From positions 682,001 to 746,000 of the forward strand of contig JAUZTG010000003.1 of assembly GCA_030734395.1 (NCBI GenBank): a stretch of DNA of 64,000 bases, read 5' to 3'. A model generated the notes under the pieces. The model saw only the letters and a program-made list of their open reading frames with translations. It was not told where the DNA came from and did no database searches. Origin of the DNA: Sarocladium kiliense. Lineage: Eukaryota > Ascomycota > Sordariomycetes > Hypocreales > Sarocladiaceae. Positions 44,992 to 57,166 of the stretch are shown here, piece after piece (the first letter of the stretch is position 1; each line of letters begins with the position of its first letter). Made by a program: the position numbers and the translations under genes.

Positions 44992-47900
44992 GTTTGCTGA
45001 GTTGTGTATGTGTATGCGTATAAGAGATGACGACGATGCTCCTTTTGATGTTCCTAGAAAAGGAAACAGGAATGAAGATCCGGAAGGAAACAGATATAAA
45101 ATCCAGAAAGGCCGAAGAAAACGGTCGAGAAGGCTGGCAATCTCACTTATACGAATATCGTCTAAGTGGCGGCGGCGGTTTGCTTATTTTCGTTCCGGGC
45201 GCTTAAGACGGTGGCTTGCAGTTTCGATCAGGCTCTGGGATGGGGGATTGTTGTAATGAGAAGAAAAGACCAGCTTTTTCCGAAATGAAGTCTGACAAAG
45301 AGATCAAAGGAAAAAAAGGAAGACAGATAAGGAAACCTTGAGAGGGACTTGTTTTGCTGAGGCTGTTGATGAGGCAGATCGAAACAAAACCGCTGAGAGG
45401 AAGGGATGGGATGGGTTTATATGCTTCGGGATGGTGTTTTGCGCCTGGGCCTGGATGAGGGCGACCGCATGGCGGTTTTCCGAGGCCAGGCAAGGCCAAT
45501 GCGGCGTACAGGATGGAGCCGCGGGGCCAAGGAAGAAAAGACCCTGGTCCAAGTCCAAGATGGGAGGTTGTCAGGGGTGGCAGGGGTGGCTGAGTGTGAG
45601 TGGGTTGCGGCGCGTGGAGGATGGGTGTGTGGGTTGGGATGTTGGGCAAGGCGAGGAGGGGAGGAAGCGCGCTTGGCTGCCGGTGCGAAGGACAGGCAAG
45701 AATTGATGGTGGGTAGCGGGAAGACGAGGTCAGTGAGTTGCGAGGAAGTGTGTTTGAGTGCTGCAAGAGGCTGGTCTAGACGCGGTGAGGAGCTATCCCC
45801 AGTTGACAGTGGCGTATGCATGTTTCTGGAAGCACATGGCTGAGGATGAGGCTGTCATTGCCATTCTGAGGATCATCCGAGAGGCACGTAAGTGATGGGC
45901 ATCTAAGTAAGACGGCGAGGATGATTATGATGGTCTATCAATACACCGTCGGCTTAGTTCTCCCTAGTCCCGTCAGCAACAAAGTATAGTCAACCTTCAT
46001 CATGACCTGAGCGGCCTAACAATAATCAGCCAGCTAGCCTAGCAAAGCCTTCCGGTGGAGTAAATGCCGTGTTGATGACTTCTGCCCAGAATCATACCTG
46101 GAACAGTTGCTATCCCCCTTCTGCAGTCCTCTAACTGGCCCCCAAATTCAACGGCCTGGGTCCTCAGGAGGTCCCAGCGCAAGCCGATTCCAGGCTCCTG
46201 ACTCCCACGATACTAACTGTAGTCAAGCCAGGTCCCCAACACCCTCGTTGCTGACAGGAGGCGGCGGCGGACCAACAACCCCCGTCGCAGACTTGCCTCA
46301 GGACGTACGCTCACCACTCTCGCGGGCGCAACAACCATTACAGGACCATTTACGAAGTACGACCAACAAACCACCAAACTTCCTCTCCCGCCGGGGTGAT
46401 TGTTTCTCTTCCAGTTTTCCTCTCCGGCTCGCTCTGTTCGGGTGCAGACTTTCAGTTCCCTGTGTCGCAGACTAATGCAGGGAGCCCCCCTCACCCAGGT
46501 GGTATTGTCCAACATCCCGCCCGTCCACTAACACAAACTCTCAACATCCTTGTCCATAAAACGAAACACGTTCCTTTTTACTTCTGGGGGGAAAGAGGTC
46601 TAGGCGAAAGGAAAGGCAAAAAGCCACAGTCACTTGTTTCCGAGACCAGTTTTCTCCGGTTGGGCTAGCGAAGCGAAGAGGCTGGGATCCAGTAATCGAA
46701 TGCACACATGCAAGCAGCCATTCTCTCAATACACGAAAGAATAAACAGAAGGGTACAATTTACGTCGAAACGCCACGACTGTAACCCTGTTCCCTTTCTC
46801 AACTAAGGGGAACTTCGCCGGGCAGGCAGAGAACCGGCTACTCGGCTCTCCTTCGCGTCCATCGCCTTTCCCCTCTCGCAACCTCGCCGGAAGTAAAGCA
46901 ACGCTACCGAATCCTGCAAGTAATCAATCTATACATTAGTTCGCTCCTTCCATAGCTATTCCCAGATGGTAAGATGCATTGCATCGCGGTCGGCCGACTT
47001 GGAAGTGGCCGCTGAGGGAGACTGGCGCTTGCGTGTGAGTGGTTGGATAAGCGGTGGGAACATGCAGCCTGGGAGGGGGGCCGGGCCACTTTCGCAGTAG
47101 TCCAGTGCGCTGGACGGTGGGTGCTTTACTCAGTGAGATGTTGCTATTCCTGGAGTTCCTGTGAGGGGGTGAAGAAGAAATGGGGTAAGGCGATTAGTGT
47201 TGGCTTGGTTGTCTGTTGCCATGCATCGCATTTCCCCATGATCGCGGCTATTTTTGCAATGAAAGTTGCATTGTAAGAAGCTTGTCATCACAAATATACT
47301 CGTTGAGGCAATAATTAGTAGTCATCATGGCTGAAAGTCGGGAGGAGTGCGTTCCGATGGGGAGTTGGGCTGTACCCAATCTCAAGGCTGTGCGCTCGCT
47401 GCAGGGGGTTCAGTGACATTGTTTCTGCCTCCTCTTGTTAGCCACAGCCATAACAGGAGTCGGGGTTCCTAACAATACTTGCCCCAAGTGAATCGCCCAT
47501 CCGGCACTGGCGAGATGCCGTGTGGCTCAGCATCAGCGCCCCTCAAGCCCAGCCTTAACAGCCCTAACACCTCATCCCCTAGTCCATGACCCCAGCCAAC
47601 CAAGCTTCAAGCCCCAACTAACACAATCCTTTCCAGGGCTGTCTACGGTGAGAGTGGTGCTGTCAGCATCGCTAGACCCCACGGTTCGTTTCAGATCCGT
47701 TTCTATAGCTTGGGGTCAACCATACGTCGTCGCTTTGACCCTGCGTATTGTTCGCGTTCATCCTTGCTGAGCTGCTTCGACTCTGTCGGTTGCACCCGGT
47801 TTGAGAGCCGCAAGGAGCGTCCAAGAAACTTGTCTCGTGGGAAGCTCATCGGCTGTAGCTGCATTTTAGCTGCAGGGTCGCATGCATTTCCCCCGTGCAC

Positions 47901-50204
47901 AGTGTCTCAGGTGAGTCTCGCCCGGCTGAGATAAGCGAGGGTTAGGGTTTACTCTCTATGGAACATACCTGCGAGCACCATCACCACATTATCACCAACA
48001 ATCACAACTTCAATAACGGCTACAGAGAATCTGCGACATCGTCCGCAATCAACATGAACCTCACCCGCGACACTCCCCTTCCTCCACGTGCCCTGCAGAT
48101 CTCCTCAAACCCGGCTCGATCCGGACCTAACCCTCACCGTCGCCGTTCCTTTTCCCCCCTCCAAAGACTCTGAAACTCCCTCCGCCGCACTAACGGTCCC
48201 CTAGTTCACGATCCCCCTTCCTCACCAACAGTAACTTTCAACAACTGGACGAAAAGGCATCCTTGACAAACTAATCCGCGTGAATCCTCCTGTCAACCTC
48301 TTTTGTTTCGTTTCGTTTTAGCTTCTACCTCTCAAGTTTCATCGCCCACTAGACAAGGACAAGCCTAAACCCTTCCACTATACCAACCTGTATTATACCT
48401 AAACTTTCAACCCTCCCCCCTCCCATGTCCATCTCATCTCTCAGTTACCAAGCGTGGTAAAGAGCTCGTTTCATCCCCTTCTTTCCGATGATTCAAATCT
48501 GGAGCTGTAAGCCCTATGGGTGGAAGAACGAGGAGAATGCGAGAATCTGTATGATCGTCGGCCCCTGGCTACGATGGGTAAATTGGCGATGAGACAGTGA
48601 CGGGCGCAGAACTTCGGACCAAAGCCGAAGTGTCAAGTTTGAATCACGCTGGCTGAGCTTAGATCGTACGATTTTTCTTGCTCCGCGGAAGTCTGTTGGA
48701 TATGTTGTTGTTTGCTGATTTCGTCTCTCATCCCTTGCTGCACTCTTCTGTGCCGTTGGTGCCGGCCGAAACTCACTCAATCCGCTGCCAACCTCACTGA
48801 TTCTCTTGTCCTCCAAATCCGTTCTTTCCAAGACACGGCAACCCCGTAGTTCTCATGATGAAAATCAGCTCCAACGTCAAGAAAACTGGTGTTAGTCGCC
48901 AAGGGCGTCTATCCCACCGCCTTAAGCGCCACACCACGTTAGCATCCCGAGCCAAGCAGACACTCACAGCCAACCAACCTCAGACCACTTAGGCGCCACA
49001 ACGTATCGGAGAATTTTCTCTTCTTCCTCTCACCGTAGTCCCACGATAGCCGCCAGTCCCAAGATCTTACTTCATAAACTGCGCCGCGCCGTAGCGTTGA
49101 CTTCATGCAAGGTTGACCTCGCCAAGTTTGCCGCGAGAATAGACGCCTGCGCCACGTTGACGGCCAACACTTTCATGTTCCTGGGCTGGGCCTCGAGGGC
49201 GGTGACTCCAGGCATTCTGGCGATGGCTGACGAGGTTGACAGGCATTTGTGCATGATGTATGTTGGTCCCAAGCGCGAGTGAACAGCCCAGCTTTCCCCG
49301 AATGGCAGTTGAACACATAACAAATCCGCCCTGCGAAGGCGAGGCACAGTCGAGGTCAATGTTGGCCCATTTCAAGACCTGGTCACCAGGCTTGTGGACA
49401 GGGCATGTATCTTTCACGGATAAGCGAATAGCAGTGTCATGGCTTTGAAGTTGTCTGCCTTGAGACGAGGATCACCTGGCCTTTCCTGGGCATACCTAGA
49501 AACGTGATCTTGTAGGCACACAATGTGACCAAGGCTGCACAAAACGAGTTCCAGACTGTCACGCTCTTAAGACGTTACCCGTTAGCAGCACTCTAGCCAA
49601 CTGATAGGCCCATGGCGCTGCCATACCTTGTGCAGACCACAAAGTGAGACAATAGGGTAAGGAGAACTTCAAACCAGGTTCTGGCGTATGTGTGCGTATG
49701 TGTGTGTTTGTCTTGGAGCAGATAAGACGTCGATACCTGGTAGACTTGTTGGGAATTCGGAGGAATACCAATAACATCTGAGTTTGAGCTTAGAGCTTCT
49801 CGTCGAAGTCCCTGGAACTGCTGTTTGATCTAGGCTGTCGTTGTGCACAATCAAAACGAACACTTGTATATTTACCACCTGACTCACTCACACGATACTT
49901 CAGGACTTGAGATTGTAGACAGACTTCTCATGTATTCTTTTCATCGCAAGGGTATCAGCCCAAGCGGGATATCCAAAACTTTCATACTGAAGTAGCCAAT
50001 GATCCTCTTCTGCACTGCTGCGATGGTTCCTAGCACCCAAATTCGTCCCGTCTCTTTCGTCTTGACTTTTGTCTGCAACAAGCTGCTCTCGTCCTGACCC
50101 AAGCATTCGAACCCAGCTCGCTTCCATGTGCAGGCATTCTATTAACAATGTCCAAATGCAACCCAAAATTCGTCCCCGACTCAGCTCTCCACACGCACGA
50201 GGTC
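44992..50204. other. Gene-poor region of about 5.2 kb
   Basis: No gene that I can support. Overlapping open frames occur at 45200-45850, 46100-46520 and 48510-48830, without family resemblance. A forward 71-codon frame at 47958 (MEHTCEHHHHIITNN) is His/Asn-rich and could be a short peptide. Pyrimidine-rich leader-like DNA lies at 47950-48440, so a non-coding transcript or a long 5' UTR is possible. I found no tRNA box pattern. Confidence 0.45.
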
Positions 50205-51818
50205 TTACCTCCGCGCAGCGTCGAGCCCTCCAGCGAGGTCCTGCTCCAGGCCACCCTCCTGGCCCATGTACTCCTGCGGCCTCGGGTCTTCGGCGGTCCA
50301 TTGGCCACCACCCTGCGGCATAGGAACCTGCCCAGCCTGGGCTTGCTGGCCTTGCGCACCTCCGGCGCCACCACCGGGAACGGTACGGACGGTCTGGCGG
50401 AAACGCATGACCTCATCGAGAATGGCGCGGCGCATGTCACCAACATCGTCGAGAACTTCAAATGCAAAGTCAAAGGTCGTGGGGCAGACGGGTTCGTCGG
50501 AGGCGTCATGCCAAATCTGAAGGTACGGGTGCTCGAGAGCCTCCTCAACGCTGATACGGGACGAAGGATCGAAGGCGAGCATCTTGTCGAGGAGATCGAG
50601 AGCGTCGGGGTTGGCGTTGGGGAAGAGGCTGGGGAAAGTCTTCTTGGGCATGTGCGGCAGGTTGCGGACATACTCCTGAGCACGTGGTGAGCCGATACGG
50701 GCGAGAGTCTCCTCGTTCGGGGTGCCGAGGATGTGAAGGATCTGGTTGAGCTGGTCGACATAGTCACGACCCTTGAAGAAGGGGCGGCCACCAAGGAGCT
50801 CAGCAAGAATACAACCAACAGACCACACGTCAACTGAGAAGCGTTAGCAAGCCAAGTCATTATTCTGGGTCATATCTAGCACATACTGGCTTTGGTGTAG
50901 CTCTGGAAGCTGAGCATAATCTCAGGTGCACGGTACCATCTCGTAGCGACATACTCGGTCATGTACCCAGCATTCTCGTCCGGGTCAATAGAGAAGCCGC
51001 GAGCGAGACCGAAATCGGCAATCTTGAGCTCGCAGTCCGCGTTGACAAGCAAGTTGCCTGGCTTGAGATCGCGGTGGAGGACGTTGGCGGAATGGATGTA
51101 TTTGAGGCCACAAAGGATCTGATAAATGAAGGATTGGAAGTGGGCATCAGTTAGAGGCTGACCGGATCGGATGATAGCCGCCAGGTCGCACTCCATGAGC
51201 TCTGTAGTCAAGACATGTCAGCTGTTAATGCGCCAACCAGGCCGGTATCGGGATTGCGACAACTGACCTTCGTAAAGGTACGTCTCGTTGAAGGTATCGG
51301 GACGGGGAATGTCCATGTCGTACAGACAGGTGATCTGAGACATTTTGTCAGCCAAGAAGTTCATACCTGGGCTTTTGAACCATGTTCTATCCCGTATCGT
51401 GACATGCAGAACGGCGGGATAGGATGCGCCATGCGCCAAGGTGAGTGGAGAGGTGCTTACGTTGCGATGGCCACGGAAGTGCTGAAGCAGCTTGATCTCG
51501 CGCAAAGCGCGCTTTGCGAGAATCTTTTTGCTGAATACATTTGTGATCTTCTTGATGGCAACACCCTCGTTGGTAGCATTGTTGACAGCAGCGCTTTGTC
51601 ATGTGAAGGTCAGCGTCCAATCCTGTCTAATTGTCGACACATGGCGGGGTAGAGGGGGAAACGCGTGAGCTGCGATGAGGCTCAAAGGGAACAGGGTGTG
51701 CTCACCAGACGATGCCGTAGGCGCCCTGACCGAGCTCCTTGGTGACAGTATAGCGCTCGTCGACGATGAAGTCCTGGTTGAAGACCTTGAAGACCTTTCG
51801 GCCCTGGAGGTCACCCAT
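50205..51818 (-). CDS. Cell-wall-integrity MAP kinase, Slt2/Mpk1 (MgV1/MPS1) type
   Basis: Terminal serine/threonine kinase of the Pkc1-Bck1-Mkk cascade. Exons 51706-51818, 51461-51593, 51268-51334, 50887-51201 and 50205-50833 give 418 residues. Landmarks are the Gly loop ELGQGAYG, VAIKKI (ATP Lys), HRDLKPGN, ADFGLA and the activation loop MTEYVATRWYRAPE with the TEY dual-phosphorylation motif. ITCLYDMDI in place of the Fus3/Hog1 wording, and a Gln/Gly-rich C-terminal tail (GGGAGGAQGQQAQAGQ), mark the Slt2 group. Intron 1 ends in AAAG. The stop TAA is itself part of AGGTAAGA, a perfect donor, so an alternative C-terminus is possible. Confidence 0.97.
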
Positions 51819-53001
51819 GGTTGCTGATTGAGATGTTGGAAGAGGTAGGCGCGTGTCGGCGGGGTTGTCGCAAAAGGCGGGCACTGAGACAGTGGAGGGG
51901 ACTGGCGCGTTCAGGACAGCTGGGGTTATATATAAATGAAGAAGACCAGGAAGATGCAGGATCCCAAGCAGCGCGAAAGCAAAGGATAAAGTAGCAGAAG
52001 CAGAGACACACAGATACAGACACCGGGTATGGATGAGGATGGAAGAGAGAAAGAGCAAGTGAGGGTGCGAGAAGGAGAGGAGGTGGTACTGAATGGAGGA
52101 GGAGGGGCGAGAAAGAGTGAGGCAACGGCAGGAGCAGGCAAGGTAGGTGCAACGGGCAACGGTGGGCGGCACTTTCCCTTTGATGCAGCAGTCACGACCC
52201 TAACCCTTGCCTGCCTCAGCGCCTCAGCGCCTAAAATATCCCCTAACGGCCCTCCCATTCCCTCCCTCAGCACGGCTTCCATTCGGCACTGGAGCTGCCC
52301 TGACGCTGCGCCTCCATCCCGCTCTCCACACTTACGATGCAACACAAAGAGATGCCGTGGATCGAACGGTTGCTATTCGATAGTCCCGTTCTCAGCCACG
52401 ATGGAGACAATTTGACCTTAGTAAAGCCCTTCTTCTGCTTCTCCCTTTTTCCAGGAGTCATTTTCGACTTGAGCTTGGCTGGCCTCCGTGGGTTTTGCGA
52501 GCACCTCAAATTGGGCGCGGCTTTATTTTTGGGCTGAAGTTGTCAGAGTCCACTGAACCGTTTGACCTTGACCCCTGTCAGGACGCTAAAAGGTAGGGCA
52601 CTCAGCCAATTGCTTCACTACACCAGCCCTTCATCACAAGCGGCGACGTTGGACCTTCCTATCATCCACACCTACGCGCGCGCCACCACGGGACAATTTC
52701 CGAGATGAAAATGCCATGGTTCAGTATCCTGTCTCCTCTTACCTAACTCTCACGTGAGATATCTATACAGACCAAATCGACAGTACAGTAAAGATTGATA
52801 TACTTTCATGTGAACTTGTTCCACCCTCACACTGTTCACATGCTTTGACCACATCGTACTGATCACTGGCTGCCATCATGCCACCATTATCACAATCACA
52901 AACTTCTATCCCTTTCCATAGGGCTGACGCCACATATCCTTGCGTCCGAAATGGGTGCCGCTATTGCCCTCGGCATATGCAGTCAGCCAGCTTACTAGCC
53001 A
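51819..53001. other. MAP kinase upstream region
   Basis: The first ~300 bp are A/G-rich on the + strand (pyrimidine-rich leader for the reverse gene). The remainder is promoter and spacer down to the 3' end of the F-box gene. No gene recognised. Confidence 0.5.
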
Positions 53002-54546
53002 TCAACGACGCCGTCTACACCACCTCTCCATAGTCCCCCACTCCCCCAGACTGTGTCCCTTCATCAAATCCTCGTCCTTTTCTGTCTCTCGCTTGTCTCC
53101 AAATGCGTACCTCCTCACAACCCGCTCAAACCCCATGTAGTGATCCGATAGGTTCGCGATCCCTCCTTCCACTGTCAGCCTTACCCCTTTAGCATCCATC
53201 ATCCTGCCAACCTGGACCATAGCCTCCTCAATCTCAAAGCTACGGCTCGTTGGACCTGAATTCCCTACATCGAAATCCCAACCACTTACCACCACTGACC
53301 TCAACTCCGCCAGCCGAGCATCAGAATGAGAAGCATCGGCGGCAACTGCCCTAAGAGCCTGGCTCATGAGGTCCTCCACTGTCAAAGTGAGGATCATTGA
53401 AAGGTGCTGCAGAGGATTCGGCAAGCCCTGTACAAAACTTTCAGGACTGAAGTCCTCTCTCGCACCTACAAAACAACTGAACGGGACCCATAGGCGCTGT
53501 AGCTTCTTCAACTTCGCCAGTTCCTTGCCAAACTTCATCACATTCCGTCGTTGGTCTATGAACTGCACCCTCAGATCCCGCAGGTGAGGATTGTACTGCG
53601 CCAACGCATCGGTGAACTCAGTCTCGAGGTAAACGTGTTTCGGGCGAAGAAAGTCCAGTTGCTCCGCGCGGGGAAATGATTTCATGAAATCTCCAAACCG
53701 GGCTGCCGTGATGAGACAGCCGACGAGACACAGACAGCGGACGTTGGCAAACATGGCCCCCTCTCCGTCTCGTTTGACAGGATCATATCCCGTGATTGTA
53801 AAGCTCTTCAGTGTGAGAGTTGTAATATTCGGTGCTGCTTCTGCGAGTTGATGAAGATCTATCGTCGTGTCAATGGAGAGTGATTCGTATTGAAAGAGCT
53901 CGACCGAATCCAGATTCAAGAGGCTATGCGGCAGCAGCCCTCCACCAACCTGACCTGCGAAGTGACCAAGGTGGGTTTTCCGTAGGTTCGGTAAAAAGGA
54001 TAGTATAGTTGTGGTGCAAGTCTGGTGGTCCAATTTCTCTGGAGATGGCTTGTCCATTACAGCAGACTGTCCAGATCGCACCGCAAGTTCATCGTAGCGC
54101 TGAATGAAAGCACGGGGAAGAAGACGATCGTCGACAGATAGCTTGCCTTCATTTCGAGCGATATTCTGGAGGTCGAGCAGGGAAAGCCATCGGACGTGAG
54201 CGGCTAGGCCCGGCCGCTCGACCAACGTGCGCAGTAACAGCATGCATCCAGGATGCGTGGGGATCACCGGGTCGCGATAAAGTAGGGCCACCGCACCATC
54301 GTAGCATTGCCTTGCAACGAGACAGGCTGTGACGAGAATCCCTTGGTCGTACAAATGCAATGCGCAGCTGGTACATATTCCATTGATATTCTGATGAGCC
54401 GGCGCGAAGGCTGCGATGTCTAGCTTGAGCGCTGCTGATGGCTTGATAGCGGCTTGAAGATGTTGGCCCGACAGCAGAATATCTGGCCTCGGAGATCCAG
54501 AAGCGTGCTTGAAAACGAGGGTCCAGATTTCCGGAGGAAGATACAT
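53002..54546 (-). CDS. F-box-like protein with leucine-rich-repeat-like part
   Basis: Intronless 514-residue protein. The start YLPPEIWTLVFKHA is a short F-box, the Skp1-binding helix pair of SCF ubiquitin ligases. The body has repeated strand-helix units with leucine spacing (LNLDSVELFQYESL, PNITTLTLKSFTITGY, LKKLQRLWVPFSCF) typical of fungal F-box/LRR-like proteins. The substrate is unknown. Such genes are numerous and fast-evolving in ascomycetes, so it is probably a paralogue group member. Confidence 0.75.
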   Translation of the reverse strand: MYLPPEIWTLVFKHASGSPRPDILLSGQHLQAAIKPSAALKLDIAAFAPAHQNINGICTSCALHLYDQGILVTACLVARQCYDGAVALLYRDPVIPTHPGCMLLLRTLVERPGLAAHVRWLSLLDLQNIARNEGKLSVDDRLLPRAFIQRYDELAVRSGQSAVMDKPSPEKLDHQTCTTTILSFLPNLRKTHLGHFAGQVGGGLLPHSLLNLDSVELFQYESLSIDTTIDLHQLAEAAPNITTLTLKSFTITGYDPVKRDGEGAMFANVRCLCLVGCLITAARFGDFMKSFPRAEQLDFLRPKHVYLETEFTDALAQYNPHLRDLRVQFIDQRRNVMKFGKELAKLKKLQRLWVPFSCFVGAREDFSPESFVQGLPNPLQHLSMILTLTVEDLMSQALRAVAADASHSDARLAELRSVVVSGWDFDVGNSGPTSRSFEIEEAMVQVGRMMDAKGVRLTVEGGIANLSDHYMGFERVVRRYAFGDKRETEKDEDLMKGHSLGEWGTMERWCRRRR

Positions 54547-55123
54547 GGCCGTTCAGAGGGTGTGGTTGAGGAATCGGAGGGAAGAGGGGGGAGGCGATGC
54601 TGACGCTGAGTCTGGTGGTGTGGTGAGCGATGTCGCCTTACATAGAAAGGTGCTTGTCTTGGGTGTGGAGTACTTGAGGCAGCAACAATCCGCAACCGCG
54701 AACAAAGACACCACATGAGGTGAAAGTAGGCAGAGGTGATAGAGATATATGAATGCCTGGTAGTGAATAGCGCGCGTTCTGTCCCGAACTGATCGCGAAA
54801 TATCGCTCGTACTCGTCTTATTCTGAAAATCAGCAGCAAACACCGCATTGTCTCCAGCTTGGTGCCGGGTGGCAGGGAATTGCAGGATCAGTAATTCGCA
54901 GACACATATCGATTAGTTTCTTGTATGGGTGGTTCTCCAGAGAGTATGCAATGTTCCCTGGATTCGGTTGGAAGCTTCCATTTGCCCTCTAGCAGCATCC
55001 AAGCAGATGTCCATACCAGCACTCCGTGCTGGTTACCTTGTGTGATGTCTCTCTATCCGCTGCAATATAAAACATGCGCAACTCCCGTTCGTTTTAGATC
55101 CTCAGTTTATTCGAGTTTGCCTA
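54547..55123. other. Intergenic
   Basis: Upstream of the F-box gene and downstream of the phosphatase gene. Nothing else recognised. Confidence 0.45.
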
Positions 55124-55754
55124 TCATTCCTTTCCGCCAACAACCTCTTTCAGAAACTCCTTGCCAAACCTCATGCACTGCTCGTACGCCTTTGTGAACC
55201 CGTCCCTTCCGCCATAGTACGGATCCGTCACAACCTCCGCCTTGCCTTTTCCACTGTACTCGCCGAACAGCATGACCTTAGCACGAGAATCTGGCTTTTG
55301 GCGTTGTAGACGTTGGAGGTCTGAGAGATTTGACTTATCCATGGCGAAGATGTAGTCGAAAGTGTCGAAGTCTTTCGTCTGGAACTGTGGGAGGTCATCA
55401 GTATTTGTGATCTTTGGGAGCAAAGATGAGGAGGGGCTATAAGATAAGTGACTTCAGACATACTTTACGAGCCGCATGGGTGTAGTCTGTGATGCCGTTC
55501 GCTTCAAGTGTTGACATTGTCCTGTCGTCTGGCTCATCGCCAACATGATAAGCACCTGAGAACTCTCATTAGCTTCAAGATATATCAGCCAGCATCCATG
55601 ATGCTGCCCTACCCGTTCCACAGGAGTCTATTCTTCCAATCTTCTCCTGATATGTTGGATCTTTCTTCACCAGGTCGCGAAAAGTCCCCTCAGCCATAGT
55701 CGAGCGACAAATGTTGCCCAGGCAAACGAACAGAACGGAGACCTTCTCTGACAT
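55124..55754 (-). CDS. Low-molecular-weight protein tyrosine phosphatase (Ltp1/Stp1 type)
   Basis: Three exons, 55613-55754, 55464-55555 and 55124-55384, give 164 residues. The P-loop at the N-terminus, VLFVCLGNICRS, has the nucleophilic Cys and Arg of the CX5R(S) signature. Other marks are GTGAYHVGDEPDDR, HAARKFQTKDF, YIFAMDKSNL and the general-acid motif VTDPYYGG with the two family tyrosines after Asp. Length and all catalytic residues match the family, so an active cytosolic phosphatase is expected. It dephosphorylates phosphotyrosine or small phosphate esters; the physiological target is unknown. Confidence 0.95.
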
Positions 55755-56458
55755 TGTGGCAGATTACGAGAGCTTTCTCGGAAAAGGAACACCAGAGCGG
55801 TCGGAATATGCGAAACCGAAACTCGACTTGATTGGTATGAAGAATGGCGATGATGGTTGGAAAGGAAGTGGGATGCCCCGCTGATGTCACGGGCGCTGAC
55901 TCTCAGGCACCGGCGGGGCGTGGCGCCGTTGGATTGGCAGTAGAACACACACGGCGGCCAAGATCGTTGTGTATTGGATTCGGGTTGGTAGCCGTAGGAT
56001 TCGGATTCGGGGCAAATCTAGGATCTGCAAGGGGCAAGTGGCTAGCTGTCTACTTGGAAGTGTAGGACAGGAGGACACGACTTTTCACGAGCGCAACGGC
56101 TGAAACCACATTGACGGGGACTTAAGAGGAGATGAAATGTTATCACACTTGCAGCAGACTCGGGGTTTACAGTCATAAGATTCTTCATCTTTGTTTTCGT
56201 ACATACAAGAGCGGAGATGCCACAAAGTCTGTGATGTGACAACTCAGGTCCATCAACCGTTCATCTGCTCTCCTCGTCCTACCTCCAGCCCCATTTCCAA
56301 GAAAATTTCCCAAAACGCCATGCTTGATTCTGTCAAAAAGAGGGGGAGATTGTACAGTAAAGGCTACATGATGTGTGCGTATGCAACCGAGGTGATCCTA
56401 TGAACACCAAGCGCAATGGCGAATGATGTAATGCAGAAATTCGTATCCTTTTTGGCGT
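55755..56458. other. Intergenic
   Basis: Phosphatase promoter and 3' flank of the PRELI gene. No gene or repeat seen. Confidence 0.45.
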
Positions 56459-57166
56459 TTAGGCGAGCTGGCCTTGAGCCTGTCTTTCGCGTCGGAGACT
56501 CTCGAGCACACCGATAACGCCGTTGTTGCGAATGCGCTCCAGGACGAGACGCATGCCGTCGCGGCTCTTGGTAAACTGATCCTGGGACTTCGTGGAAGCG
56601 ATACTTTCGATGCTTCGCTGAATGCCTTTCGCTCCCCAGCCACCCATGAAGCCGGAGAACCATCCGTCCTCTTGAGCCTGACCAATGCGTCCTCGAATTT
56701 TCTCGCCGAGGCGGGAGCGGAAAACGACAGAAGTGATCACGTCTGTCTCAAGATTGGCAAGTCGACGGTCCGCATCACTAGGGAGGCTGAAATGCTGCTG
56801 CTCGACGACGGAGAGGACTCCCGTAAAGTTGAGGTTCTTACTCTCGGTTTTCATCCAGCCTTCCTTGATATCGACGACGCTGGTCTCGAGAATATACGAT
56901 GCTTTCTCGCCGCCTGGACCACCTCCCATCATGCCGCTAGGAAGCAGCTTATAGACGGCGGCCGGCATGCGACTCTTCTTCAGATGAATGCGAGTGGTGT
57001 GCAGACGTTGCGTCGCGGGGTCGACATGGCTGGAGATAGTATCGGTACTGAGAACATGGCTGGCAAAGGGGTTGAGCTGTGGCGAAGAGTATCGAAGGAA
57101 GTAGGCGAGGGTGACGGTAGGGAAGGGATGAGAGTAGGTATGGTTGGTCGAGTGTGTAAGGACCAT
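56459..57166 (-). CDS. PRELI/MSF1-domain protein, Ups1-like (mitochondrial phosphatidic-acid transfer)
   Basis: Intronless, 235 residues from the ATG at 57166. The PRELI domain starts at once: LTHSTNHTYSHPFPTV, FLRYSSPQLNPFASHVLSTDTISSHVD, RLHTTRIHLKKSRMP, SYILETSVVDIKEGWMKTESKNLNFTGVLSVVE. The wording at HVLSTDTIS is closest to yeast Ups1, which moves phosphatidic acid to the inner membrane for cardiolipin synthesis. A Gly/Trp-containing insert (GWFSGFMGGWGAKG) and a basic C-terminal helix extend it beyond Ups1 length. A 247-codon antisense frame over the same region is a shadow. Confidence 0.85.
   Translation of the reverse strand: MVLTHSTNHTYSHPFPTVTLAYFLRYSSPQLNPFASHVLSTDTISSHVDPATQRLHTTRIHLKKSRMPAAVYKLLPSGMMGGGPGGEKASYILETSVVDIKEGWMKTESKNLNFTGVLSVVEQQHFSLPSDADRRLANLETDVITSVVFRSRLGEKIRGRIGQAQEDGWFSGFMGGWGAKGIQRSIESIASTKSQDQFTKSRDGMRLVLERIRNNGVIGVLESLRRERQAQGQLA

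Noticed and set aside
45203..45766. Reverse 187-codon Pro/Leu/Ser frame
   Set aside because: Composition of a chance frame in G-rich DNA. Forward frames of similar length cover the same bases.
48620..48670. Possible tRNA or snoRNA-like stretch (TTTGAATCACGCTGGCTGAG)
   Set aside because: It lacks a consistent A box/B box pair and cloverleaf, and no C/D box pair at proper spacing was found.
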